A stretch of 64,000 nt of DNA, from positions 8,709,442-8,773,441 of the forward strand of contig OW121740.1 of the NCBI GenBank assembly GCA_933228675.1. The letters are read 5' to 3'. Position numbers and translations under genes: made by a program. Numbering within the stretch: position 1 is the stretch's first letter; each line of letters opens with the position of its first letter. This document shows, piece by piece, positions 23,305 to 35,800 of the stretch. Source of the stretch: Stomorhina lunata. Taxonomy: Eukaryota > Arthropoda > Insecta > Diptera > Rhiniidae. The notes beneath the pieces are model-generated. The model did no database searches, had not been told where the DNA came from, and worked only from the letters and a program-made list of their open reading frames with translations.

Positions 23305-25420
23305 ATAGTCACCCTTACGATAACTTTTCTATAGAAAAGTTTTTCCAAAGATAACTTTTCTACATAAAAGCCATCCCAACGATAATTTTTCTATAGAAAA
23401 GTTGTCCCAACGATAATTTTTCTATAGAAAAGTCATCTCAACGATAACTTTTCTATAGCAATGTCATCCCAACGATAACTTTTCTATAGAAAAGTAATCC
23501 CAACGATAACTTTTCTATAGAAAAGTCATCCCAACGATAACTTTTCTATAGAAAAGTCATCCCAACGATAACTTTTCTATAGAAAAGTCATCCCAACGAT
23601 AACTTTTCTATAGAAAAGTCATCCCAACGATAACTTTTCTATAGAAAAGTCATCCCAACGATAACTTTTCTATAGAAAAGTCATCCCAACGATAACTTTT
23701 CTATAGAAAAGTCATCCCAACGATAACTTTTCTGTAGAAAAGTCATCCCAACGATAACTTTTCTATAGAAAAGTCATCCCAACGATAACTTTTCTATAGA
23801 AAAGTCATCCCAACGATAACTTTTCTATAGAAAAGTCATCCCAACGATAACTTTCCTATAGAAAAGTCATCTCAGCGATAACTTTTCTATAGAAAAGTCG
23901 TCCTAACGATAACTTTTCCATAGAAAAGTCATCCTTTTCACAACTTTTCTACAGAAAAGTCATCCCAACGATAACTTTTCTATAGAAAAGTCATCCCAAC
24001 GATAACTTTTCTATAGAGAAGTCATCCCAACGATAACTTTTCTATAGAAAAGTCATCCCGTCGATAACTTTTCTATAGAAAAGTCATCCCGTCAAAAACT
24101 TTTCTATAGAAAAGTCATCCCGTCGATAACTTTTCTATGGAAAAGTCATCCCGTCGATAACTTTTCTATAGAAAAGTCATCCCGTCGATAACTTTTCTAT
24201 ATAAAATTCATCCCATCGATAACTTTTCTATAGAAAAGTCATCCCGTCAATAACTTTTCTATAGAAAAGTCAACCCGTCGATAACTTTTCTGTAGAAAAG
24301 TCATCCCGTCGATAACTTTTCTGTAGAAAAGTCATCCCGTCGATAACTTTTCTGTAGAAAAGTCATCCCGTCGATAACTTTTCTGTAGAAAAGTCATCCC
24401 GTCGATAACTTTTCTATAGAAAAGTTATCCCATCGATAACTTTTCTATAGAAAAGTCATCCCGTCGATAACTTTTCTATAGAAAAGTCATCCCGTCAAAA
24501 ACTTATCTATAGAAAAGTCATCCTGTCGATAACTTTTCTATGGAAAAGTCATCCCGTCGATAACTTTTCTATAGAAAAGTCATCCCGTCGATAACTTTTC
24601 TATATAAAATTCATCCCATCTATAACTTTTCTATAGAAAAGTCATCCCGTCAATAACTTTTCTATAGAAAAGTCAACCCGTCGATAACTTTTCTGTAGAA
24701 AAGTCATCCCGTCGGTAACTTTTCTATAGAAAAGTCATCCCGTCGGTAACTTTTCTATAGAAAAGTCATCCCGTCGGTAACTTTTCTATAGAAAAGTCAT
24801 CCCGTCGATAACTTTTCTATAGAAAAGTTATCCCGTCGATAACTTTTCTATAGAAAAGTCATCCCGTCTATAACTTTTCTATAGAAAAGTCATCCCGTCG
24901 ATAACTTTTCTATAGAAAAGTCATCCCGTCGATAACTTTTCTATAGAAAAGTCATCCCGTCGATAACTTTTCTGTAGAAAAGTCATCCCGTCGATAACTT
25001 TTCTGTAGAAAAGTCATCCCGTCGATAACTTTTCTATAGAAAAGTCATCCCGTCGATAACTTTTCTATAGAAAAGTCATCCCGTCGATAACTTTTCTATA
25101 GAAAGGTCATCCCGTCGATAACTTTTCTATAGAAAAGTCATCCCGTCGATAACATTTCTATAGAAAAGTCATCCCGTCTATAACTATTCAATAGAAAAGT
25201 CATCCCGTCGATAACTTTTCTATATAAAATTCATCCCGTCGATAACTTTTCTATGGCAAAGTTAACCCGTCGATAACATTTCTATACAAAAGTTATCCCG
25301 TCGATATCTTTTCTATGGATAACTTTCGATAACTTTTCTACGACGTCATCCTGCCGATAAATTTTCAAAGAAAAAATTATAATATTAATAACTTTTCTAT
25401 ACGAAAGACGTGATTTTTGT
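23305..25420 (+). repeat. F2 satellite array (31 bp: 18-bp palindrome + 13-bp spacer)
   Basis: The core is ACTTTTCTATAGAAAAGT, an 18-bp perfect palindrome. The spacer is CATCCCAACGATA from about 23310 to 24050, then switches to CATCCCGTCGATA to about 25330. The spacer change is abrupt while the core is unchanged. A 13-monomer (403-bp) block is duplicated: TATGGAAAAG at 24136 and 24539, and CTATATAAAA at 24197 and 24600. Both edges decay. Confidence 0.97.
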
Positions 25421-26325
25421 AACTTTTTTGAAGATCCTGACACACATTTTAAATTCTATTGCAAGACATTAAAACAAATTTTGTTTCATATAAAGTTCAA
25501 GTTTAATATCTCGTCAAACGTAAACAAAAAATTCAAATATTTCAAAATCTATTTCTCATTTACATAAAAATAATTTTCATTTCTATGCAAAATTTTGATA
25601 TGAAATAGAAATTAGTTTTTAAATAAATTTGATTGTTTAAATTATAGTCTTATTGTTTTTGTTTCTGTTGTTGTTATGGCAATAAGGAATTTCTAGTATT
25701 TAAATTTGAATTTGAAAATGCATTTTCAATACCAACCAGAAAATAATGAAAAAAAAAACATTTCAAAGAAAATTATATTTAAATTCAAAAATCATTACCA
25801 CGAAACTCTTGAAAATACTCGAATGCAACAGCACCAGAATAAATACCTGGCAATGAATCATTTTCAATTTCAATTTATTTTATTTAAATGTTCTTTTGTT
25901 TTAAAGAAATTGTTTAATTGCATTAGTAATGATGATGATAATGATGATTAACATCATCGTAATGATGTTTCTAGCCAACAAATTGGAGGAGGCGTTTCTG
26001 TTTGTTGCCTCTTGAAGTGATTAATATGCATTTGTTTGTTCATGGTTTTAACAAAATATATTTTGCATTTCACCCAAAAATATTTTACATAAAAAGTACT
26101 AAAATTATTTGTTTAAGAACAAATTTTTGAGGTAATGAGTTTAAAAATAACTTTGCAAGAATTTTATGTTTAAAAATAAATTTCTTATTAAATGCAAAAT
26201 TTCATTTTTATTACCATATGTGGCGGTTTTATATCAAAATTTTGGCTTTTATGAGCTATTAAGATTAATTTTCCTCACTTGTTTATAGAAAATTTATTAT
26301 GAGCAAGACTTTTATATAAAAAAAG
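25421..26325. other. AT-rich DNA with a short GAT microsatellite
   Basis: An (ATG/GAT)n-like microsatellite with its inverted counterpart lies at about 25927-25970. The 81-codon frame at 25706-25951 has no recognisable protein features. Nothing else is supported. Confidence 0.55.
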
Positions 26326-26615
26326 TTATTGTTATTATGACTTTTCTATAGAAAAGTTATCGTTAGTAGACTTTTCTATAGAAATTTTATTTATAGGAGG
26401 ACTTTCCGATAGAAAACTTATCAAAAGAAGGACTTTCCGATAGAAAAGTTACGCAGAGAAGCACTTTCCAATAGAAAAGTTATCGATGGCATGACTTTTC
26501 TATTAAGAGTTATCGATATTTTTTGTTATTTTTACTTTTTTATAAAAAAAATTAGACATAAGATGATTTTTCTATAGAAAATTTATCGATAGCAGACTTT
26601 TCTACGAATGAAACG
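26326..26615 (-). repeat. Small degenerate F2 block, reverse orientation
   Basis: About nine worn monomers with TATCGATAGCATG-like spacers, that is, the reverse complement orientation relative to the array at 23305. Cores are mutated (ACTTTCCGATAGAAAAGT and similar). Confidence 0.85.
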
Positions 26616-27429
26616 GATATGATAAATATTGTTTTACACTGGAGTATGTATTTTCGTTGATTGCTGTAAAATTTGTTTGTTCTTACACAGAAACTTTAAA
26701 TACAATTTCTTTGGAATGGTGTCAATTTTTACTTGAATTGTATTGGTTAATTTAATTTTTTAAAGTCTATCAAAATAATAAGATCTTATTAAAGAACAAT
26801 AGGAAAACCACGATTCTATTCCTCAGAAAGTTTTCTTTAAAATAAACATTTTTTTTATTTAAATTAATGTTTTTTTAGCATTTCGTATCGACTACTGTAG
26901 GTCTTTTTTAAAATTCATATATAAAAATTTAATAAAGTGTGAAAAACAAATTTATTTTCAAGTTCATAAGTACTACATATGTACATAAATATATACACAC
27001 ATGTGTAGTTATATCTAAATATGAATGTGTGTAAACACACATTTATGTTATTCACCCATACATTTATATGTAAAGATTTGGTATTCACGCATTAATGAAT
27101 TACCCTGAGTATTAGATACAATTTATTTATTTTTGTATTTACTGCAACAATTCTTTCTCTCTGTGTCTCTGATATTTTATACACGAGAATACAACAAATT
27201 TATATACAAAAGTAATCACACATTCATAAACATGTGAGCTTTTTAAATAACAAAACAGTTTAATATACCCAAATTTATGCATGTGTATAGTTATTTTTTT
27301 AATATTTTATATATTTTAACGCAAATAAATAAAATATTCAACAAATGCCTCCAACCAATTATTAAAGGTGAAATAAGAAAAGAAAACTTATCAATAATGT
27401 ACAGTAAAACAAAATGCTATCGTAATATT
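26616..27429. other. AT-rich DNA with ACACATGT microsatellite
   Basis: Alternating ACACATGTGT/ATGTGTGTAAAC sequence lies at about 26970-27070. The frame at 27277-27498 runs into the next satellite array and is not a gene. Confidence 0.55.
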
Positions 27430-29840
27430 AACGATAATTTTTTTATAAAAAGTCATCCAATCGATCATTTTTCTATACAAAAATCATCATATCGATAACT
27501 ATTCTATAGAAAAGCCATTCTATCTATAACTATTTTATATAAAAGTCATCCTATCGATAACTCTTCCATAGAAAAGTCATCCTATCGATAACTTTTCTAT
27601 AGAAAAGTTATCCCATCGATTATTTTTTCTACCGAAAAGTCATCCCATCGATAATTTTTTTATTGAAAAGTCATCCCATCGATAACTTTTCTATCAAAAT
27701 GTCATCCTATCGATAACTTTTCTATAGAAATACATCTTTTCGATAACTTTTCTATAGAAAAGTCCTCTTTTCGATAACTTTTCTATAGAAAAGTTATCCT
27801 TTCGATAACTTTTCTATAGAGAAGTCATCCTTTCGATAACTTTTTTATAGAAAGGTCATCCTTTCGATAACTTTTCTATAGAAAAGTCATCCTTTCGATA
27901 ACTTTTCTATAGAAAAGTCACACTTTCGATAACTTTTCTATAGAAAAGTCATCATTTCGATAACTTTTCTATTAAAATGTCATCGTATCGATAACTTTTC
28001 TATAGAAAAGTCATCCTTTCAATAAGTTTTCTATAGATAAGTCATCCTTTCGGCAATTTTTCTATAGAAAAGTCATCCTATCGATTACTTTTCTATAGAA
28101 AAGCCATCCTATCGATAACTTTTCTATAGAAAAGTCATCCTATCGATAACTTTTCTACAGAAAAGTCAACCTATCGATAACTTTTCTATAGAAAAGTCAT
28201 TCTATCAATAACTTTTCTATTGAAAAGTCATTCTATCAATAACTTTTCTATAGAAAAGTCATCCTTTCGGTAACTTTTCTATAGAAAAGCCTTTCGGTAA
28301 CTTTTCTATAGAAAAGTCACCCTTTCGACAACTTTTCTATAGAAAAGTCATCCTTTCGATAACTTTTCTATAGAAAAGTCATCCTTTCGAAAACTTTTCT
28401 ATGGAAAAGTCATCCTTTCGATAACTTTTCTATAGAAAAGTCATCCTTTCGATAACTTTTCTATAGAAAAGTCATCCTTTCGATAACTTTTCTATAGAAA
28501 AGTCATCCTTTCGATAACTTTTCTATAGAAAAGTCATCCTTTCGATAACTTTTCTATAGAAAAGTCATCCTATCGATAACTTTTCTATAGAAAAGTCATC
28601 CTATCGATAACTTTTCTATAGAAAAGTCATCCTATCGATAAATTTTCTATAGAAAAGTCATCCAATCGATAACTTTTCTATAAAAAAGTCATCCTATCGA
28701 TAACTTTTCTATAGAAAAGTCATCCTATCGATAACTTTTCCATAGAAAAGTCATCCTTTCGGTAATTTTTCCATAGAAAAGTCATCCTTTCGGTAACTGT
28801 TCTATAGAATGGTCATCTTTTCGATAACTTTTCTATAGAAAAGTCATCCTTTCGATAACTTTTCTATAGAAAAGTCATCCTTTCGATAACTTTTCTATAG
28901 AAAAGTCATCCTTTCGATAACTTTTCTATAGAAAAGTTATCCTTTCGATAACTTTTCTGTAGGAAAGTCTTCCCATCTATAACTTTTCTATAGAAAAGTC
29001 TTCCTTTCGTTAACTCTTTTATATAAAAGTCTTCCTATCGTTAACTTTTCTATAGAAAAGTCTTCTTATCGTTTACTTTTCTATAAAATAGTCTTCCTAT
29101 CGTTAACTTTTGTATAGAAAAGTCTTCCTATCGTTAACTTTTGTATAGAAAAGTCTTCCTCTCGTTGACTATTCTATAGAAAATTCCTCCTATCGTTAAC
29201 TATTCTATAGAAAAGTCTTCCTTCCGCTAACTTTTCTATAGAAAAGTCTTTCTATCGTTATCCTTTCTATAGAAAAGTCTTATATCGATAACTTTTCTAA
29301 ATAGAAGTGTTCCTGCCATTAATTTTTCTATGGAAAAGCCTTCCTATTGTCAACTTTGCTATAGAAAAGTCTTCCTATCGTTAAGTTTTCTATAGAAAAG
29401 TAATCCTATCGATAACTTTTCTATAGAAAAGTCTTCCTACCGTTAACTTTTCAATAGAAAAGTCTTCCTATCATTAACTTTTCTATAAAAAAGTCGTCTT
29501 ATCGTTGACTTTTTTATAGAAAAATATTCCTATGGTTTCTATATAAAAGTCTTTAAGTTTTCTATAGAAAAGTTTTCCAATCGATAACTTCTCTATAGAA
29601 AAGTCTTCCTATCCTTAACTTTTTATAGGAAAGTTTTCCTATCGTTAACTTTTTTATAGAAAAGTCTTCCTATCGTTAACATTTCTATAGGAAAATTTTC
29701 CTGTCGTTAACTTTTCTATAGAAAAGTCATCCTATCGATAACATTCTATAGAATAGTTTATCGATAGCTTTTCTAGAGTAATGTCATTCCATCGATAACT
29801 TTTTCATAAAGAAAGTCTTTCTATCGTTAACTTTTTCTTT
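27430..29840 (+). repeat. F2 satellite array, spacers CATCCTTTCGATA / CATCCTATCGATA / CTTCCTATCGTTA
   Basis: Same 18-bp core as at 23305. Three spacer types occur in blocks: mixed CATCCTATCGATA and CATCCTTTCGATA from 27540 to about 28960, then CTTCCTATCGTTA from about 29010 to 29720. The right third is more degenerate. All well-preserved monomers are 31 bp. Confidence 0.96.
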
Positions 29841-30309
29841 TATGTGGAACTTCTACTTTTATCAAGTTTTCTCTAAAACTAAAAAAGCTTTTTAAATATT
29901 TTTGTGATTTTTTATATGAGCAAAAATATTAACAAAAAACTTTAAGAATTGGAAGAGATGAAAACAAAATACAATAAATAATAGTGAAATAAATTTTTGA
30001 ATTAGTTAGTGATGGTGTGAGTGTGTATGTGCGTGTTTCTTATAAGATAACAGGAAATGAGGAAGAAAAGGGGAAAGGCAAGCACAAGATGATATAAATG
30101 TTGATTTCTACTAACAGACACACATGCTTACATACATACATCATAATCTTCATTATCATTATAAACATCATTATTAGCATCATTATTGTCTTTAACACAC
30201 GAGTGCTAATAACATTGAATGAATAAATACTATAAGGGATATACATATGCATGGAAATACATGCATATATAGGTACATACATACAAATGTATGTATGTAG
30301 TATTAATGG
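29841..30309. other. AT-rich DNA with ACATACAT/CATTAT microsatellites
   Basis: Simple repeats (CATACATACAT, ATCATTATT, GTATGTATGTAG) lie at about 30120-30300. The - strand frame at 30040-30282 is a translation of these and is rejected. Confidence 0.6.
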
Positions 30310-32137
30310 TTTGTATGCAGAGGTTCGAAAGGCTCAATTCCTAATTCCATATTTTAAAATCAAATTTATTTTAGTGTTTATATCATTCCCATAATACATT
30401 CACCTGAATCAAGTCATAAGCCTTAACTTTTAAGAATTAATTCTTAGGGAATTTAAAATCAGTTAGATTTAATTTAAATTATTTCAATTCTTAATCTTAT
30501 ACAAAAATAATTAAAAATTTTATAAACAAATCATTTTGTAAAGGCATACAAAAATAAATGTATTCAAACGAACCCTACAGTTCAAAAATATATAATACCT
30601 ATAAAAGAGCGGAATAAAATAAATCTCAACGAGACAAGTCCTTAACCATAAAATAAGTTTCAGGATTGCATTAGGGATTAAATATCATTTAACACCCATG
30701 AAAAAAAGTCCCCATTTTAGAGGATAAAGAAATTACTCTTTCTTAAGTTATTGGGTTAAAAAAGGTTTTTAAGCTGAGATGATTTCCATCTCGATTTTAA
30801 CAAAACCGTGGACTTGGTTTATCTAAAAAACATGTATGAAAAGTCATATGATTAAAATGTGATTTATTCACTATCGACATATATACATATGTATATATAC
30901 ATTTTCTAATTGTACTGAATTTTGTAATTTTATTCTAATTCCATCATAATTGTGTATGTATCTCAGCTATGTAATATATCTTCCTGCTAAGGGACTGATG
31001 TTTTTTAGACCTGTAGGGCATATACAAATAACATTTTTGTGGAAAAATTCAAAAATTTATTAAGTTGACTTAGGCGAAATTTAAAAAAATAAAAAAATTT
31101 TTTGTTATTGGTCATAAGATCAGAAAAACTATTTAAAATAAAATATAGATACACATAAAACTAAAGATTTTTTGTACACATAATCTATGATATAACCAGA
31201 TTCGAAAACATATAAAATCCATTATTTCGCAGCAACACAACAAAACCAGAGATAATATATTCTTATATATTAGCACATTTTACATGTATATGTATGTATT
31301 TACTAAAACTAATGTCACAAAAAAACAAATTATTTTTATAAATTTTTTTAGAAAAAATTTTTAATTAAGCAGATTCCTTTACTGATTGAATTTCTGGTAA
31401 AGATTAGGTCATTATAAAGGAAGGACCATTAATATTACTATATTCCTGCATATCTAAATATCTTTTAAAAGTTATAGTTTAACAAATAAATGCAAAATAT
31501 ACACAAGTTTGCGGTGAAATATCCACATTAGGGTAGTTCCGTTTTTTTGAACGAACATTAAAGAATACATACATACTTTTATTAAATGTGTATGCTTTCT
31601 GATAAAACATAAGAATATTTTAATAGGTTATGATAAATTTTGTTCTATTTTATATCTAAGGTTTTTACAAACAATGTATATCGCACTTGATCCAATAATA
31701 CCCTATAAATTAAAACTTCAATTTTCGTTTTTTGGTTTGATATACTTTTATTCAATGAGTGGTATAGTTTAAAAAACTTTTCCCTCGAAAAAGTCAGAAT
31801 TTAAGTTTTTGATTTAAAATCAAGTATCTTTAGTTTATATCCACCCTAATGATTTGCACAAAATGAATTACCAAAAAATATTTTAATTCAATTTGGACTG
31901 GTTTTAATCAGGAATAAAAAATGTTAATTCAAATTGGAGTAGAGGAATGAAGAAACATTTTATTCATTCAAGTTGATTTTAAATTCCCATGTGAATCAAT
32001 TCACTATGAATTAAAAATCAACACATTTTTTTTTAATTGTTTTATGGGAATTAAACTTAAGGTATTGTTAAATCATTTTTGAATTCCTAGGAATTAAGCT
32101 AATATTTAATTAAGCCTTTCGAAGCTCTGTTTGTATG
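30310..32137. mobile_element. hAT-like non-autonomous DNA transposon with 8-bp TSD
   Basis: The element spans 30318-32129 (1812 bp). It starts CAGAGGTTCGAAAGGCT and ends with the inverted counterpart AGCCTTTCGAAGCTCTG, a terminal inverted repeat with one mismatch in 17 bp. Exact 8-bp duplications TTTGTATG flank it at 30310-30317 and 32130-32137. The CAGAG terminus and 8-bp target duplication are hallmarks of the hAT superfamily. No transposase frame remains. The interior is AT-rich, with AATTCCTAGGAATT-like palindromic subterminal sequence near the right end. It is therefore a non-autonomous or decayed copy that would have been mobilised in trans. Confidence 0.82.
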
Positions 32138-32849
32138 TACATAAATACTCATATGTTTATTTACATAAATTTTTACGTTTACACTAGAATTGAATGAAAA
32201 ATATTGGTAATTTATAACAAAAATTTAAAAGTTGTCAAAATTTCAAAACAATATGATTTGAAATTTGTTTAAAAAATTATTGTTTTTTTTTTAATTTTTG
32301 GAGGCAAACAAGAATATTCTATTTAAGTTTTCCTGCTAAAGTACTTGCTAATTTTGCGGATTTCTTATATTTAACCAAGTTAAGTAGATGATAATGTTGT
32401 ATATATTTTTCTACTCTTAAATTTTTCTTTTTATAATTTCTCTCATAAATTTTTACGTTTTTTTTTTTTCGGTTATAAATTTTTTGTATTTTTTCTTTTT
32501 TTTATTTAAAAAATATACACAGATTGTGTTTTTTTTTGCTTTTTTTATATTTATGTCTTAAATATATATGTTTTGGTGTGCCTTTTAATATATGAATTTA
32601 TATTTTTTTGTATTTTTATACTTATTTTTTTCTGTTTATTTTTATTGTTTTAATTATGACGAAGGTTAATTTTTCCTCGCTCTATCTTGTTGATGTCTTT
32701 AGCTTTTTTCTTAACTAAACTAAAAATAAGCTTAAAGAAAAATATTTTGATTAAATCATCTTAATTAAGCGAAAAGAAATGAATAAATTTTAGAAAAAAA
32801 CTGAAAATAAGTTTAAGATTTTTAAGTAAAATTTTTAGAGAAATTTAAA
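32138..32849. other. T-rich low-complexity DNA
   Basis: Long T runs (32280-32660) and no supportable gene. Confidence 0.5.
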
Positions 32850-35800
32850 AGTTTTTCATTTCGATTTAAATTTGATTTCAAAGTGAAAAATGTTTACTTT
32901 CATTGACATTTTATTGAGTTAAAATCTTTAAAAAATTACTAAAGTTATAGGGAAAAGAGTGAAATTATGTACAAAAAATTTTTGATTAAAAGTTAATCAT
33001 ACGCCCTGAGCTACAGAAATTTAGAAAGCTTCTGTCTTTTCTGAAAATTTAGCAAAAAACATAAAGTATAAGTATAGTATTCAAAATTTAAAGTCTATAT
33101 ATTCAAAAAGTCGAAAAAGTAATTACAAATAACTGAAAATGATTTAGGAATTTTAAATAAAATTTCTAGAAAAATTTTAAAGTTTTTCTTTTTCTTTTAA
33201 TTTTGGTTTTAAAGTGTAAAATGTTTGCTTTAATTGACAATTTGTTGGGTTAACATCTTTTAATAATTACTAAAGTTATGAGGAAAAGAGTAAAATTATG
33301 TACAAAAAATTTTTCATTAAAAGGTTAATCATACGCCCTGATAGCAATATACAAATTTTTTGTGTCTTTTCTAAAAATTTTAACAAAAAACATAAAATAT
33401 AAGTAGAGTATTCAAAATCTCAAAATTTAGGTATTCAAAAATTCGAAAAAATAATTTAAAATAATTTTTCAATTCAGATTTTTAATACTTTTTACAGAAA
33501 ACTTTGAAAAATTTTAAATGAAATTAAATTTTTATTTTAAAGAGAAAAATGTGGACTTTCATTAGATGTTTATTTGACGAAAATCCTTTTAAAATTGCTA
33601 AAGTTATTAAAGAAAGTGTGAAATGATATAAGAAAATTTGCAATTAATATTAATCATACGACCTGATATTCAAAAATTTAGAATTTTCTAAATAATTCAT
33701 TATCTTTTGAACTCAAAGACTGATTTCAAAGATATTTAACGGAAATAAATTGGGTTAATATTAATCTAAAAGTTGATCGTCCCATTGTTTCAAATGGTTT
33801 TTAAAGGTATAAGAAAATTCTAAGCATTGACACAAGGATCTGGAAGATAAAAGATCCAACAGATATTGGTTAAGATAAAGAATTCTAGCAACATTAAGAA
33901 AGAATGCCTAAAAGTTCTATCAGAAAAGCAGCTGAAATGATTAAATGCTCAATAATTTAATTATTGAAAAAAACTGGTCTACTAATTCAAAATTTCAGCA
34001 TTTTTTAAAGGTATAAATTGAAATTTGGAAAAATATTTGATATTTTCATATTAAAGTTTAAAGTTTTAAGATTCATTGACAATTTATTTGGTGAAAATCC
34101 CATAAAAATTGCGAAAGTTATAGAAGAAAGTGTGAAATTATATTACAAAATTATAATTAAATATCAATCATACGCCTTGATATAGAGAATTTTGAAAAGT
34201 TTCTTTATATTACAATAACTTTTGAACAAAAGCTCATAAGATAATAAAACTTCAGACATTCAAAACTTAGTTAATAGTGAGACTACCAGTAAGATTTCGG
34301 CTTTCTAATACTAAAGGGGACTACTCAGAAGGCCTTTAAAAATTATCATCTCAGAAATGATTAGCTCTTAAAATTTTCAAAATTTCTTTCATTCAAATTT
34401 CAAAATTTGTCTTATTTAGACAAAGTCATATACAAAAATTCACATTAAAAGAAAAGTAAATAAAATTGTCGTCTTTATAATCTTTATTTGAACAAATTAT
34501 GACCTTGTCTGCAAGGTTTAATGCTTTCAGACTTCCTCTCGTCTCTCCAAAAATTACAATTTAATTAAAACAACTGATATTAGCCATCCTCATAGAAAAA
34601 CTACTTAATTGTTTTATTTATTTTTTGGCTTTTATTTAAGAGTTTATGATCACAAACAAGCAAATATGGTATTTTATGGGATAATACAAATTTTACTTAA
34701 ATTCTTCTATGAAAAATTGTTTTTGCCAAAATGGCCAATGATTCAATTTTTGTTTTATTTTCATTGTCTAGATTAGAAGAAAATATCTAAATAATTTTCC
34801 TGAAAGCAAACAACTGTTGAGTGATTTTTCACTTGCATTAGAATATTTTTTAAAAATTTTATGATTTTTTCAATTTTGTAAAGAATTAAATTATGTAAAA
34901 ATTTAGAAATTTCAAAATATTGTGGTTTTTAATAATTTTTTGTAAAGAATTTTTGAACTATTTTTAAAAGAATTTATGTTCATTTGGAAGTCTTAAATGT
35001 TGTCTTTCTTTTCCATTTTATTTGATTAAAATTCTTGCAAAATAGCCAAAGTTGTGAAGGAAAATGTGAAATTGTTACAGATAGAATTTAATTAAATATT
35101 ACTCATACGTCACATTTAACGTTTTAAGTTCTCAATAATTAGGTTTTTTGGCTTCAGAAGTGCTCAGGCCTTAGGAGTTTGAATGTTAAGAAATAGTACT
35201 TTATTTCAATATCTTTCCAAAGGGCTTGACTTTATATCAAGGCGTATGATTAATATTTAATTGAAAATTTTATCTATCAGTTCACATTTTGTTTAATAAC
35301 TTTTGGAATTTTTAACGAAACTTAATCAAATAAATTGTAAACGAAAGCCAATAGCTCTCCCTTTAATATGAGAGCTAAACTCTAAAAGAAATTATTAATT
35401 ATTATTATTTTTGTGTAAGGTTAAAAAAACGGAAATAACTTCTGAAAAATATTACTCATACGTCACAATAAATTTTTTAAGATCTACAAAATAAAAGGTT
35501 TATTGGCTTTATAAGCAGTTAAAATTTAAGAAGTTTCAATATTTAGAAATCTTACTTTATTTCAGTAACATTCTTAAAGGCTTGTCATTTCAAGGCGTAT
35601 GATTGATATTCAATTCAAAATTTTGTCTATCATTTCACATTTTGTTTTATAACTTTTGCAATTTTTAACTAAATTTAACTAAATAAATCGTCAACGAAAG
35701 CTAATAGAAAAATCTTTAATATGAAAATTAATTTTTAAAAGAAATTAGACAACTTTAATTTTTGTGTTAAGTCAAATCAACCGGAAATAAAATTTTTTCG

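Noticed and set aside
23305..25420. CRISPR-like layout (18-bp palindromic repeat, 13-bp spacers)
   Set aside because: Spacers are nearly identical within a block rather than unique, there are no cas genes, and the surrounding gene is from a fly. It is a eukaryotic satellite.
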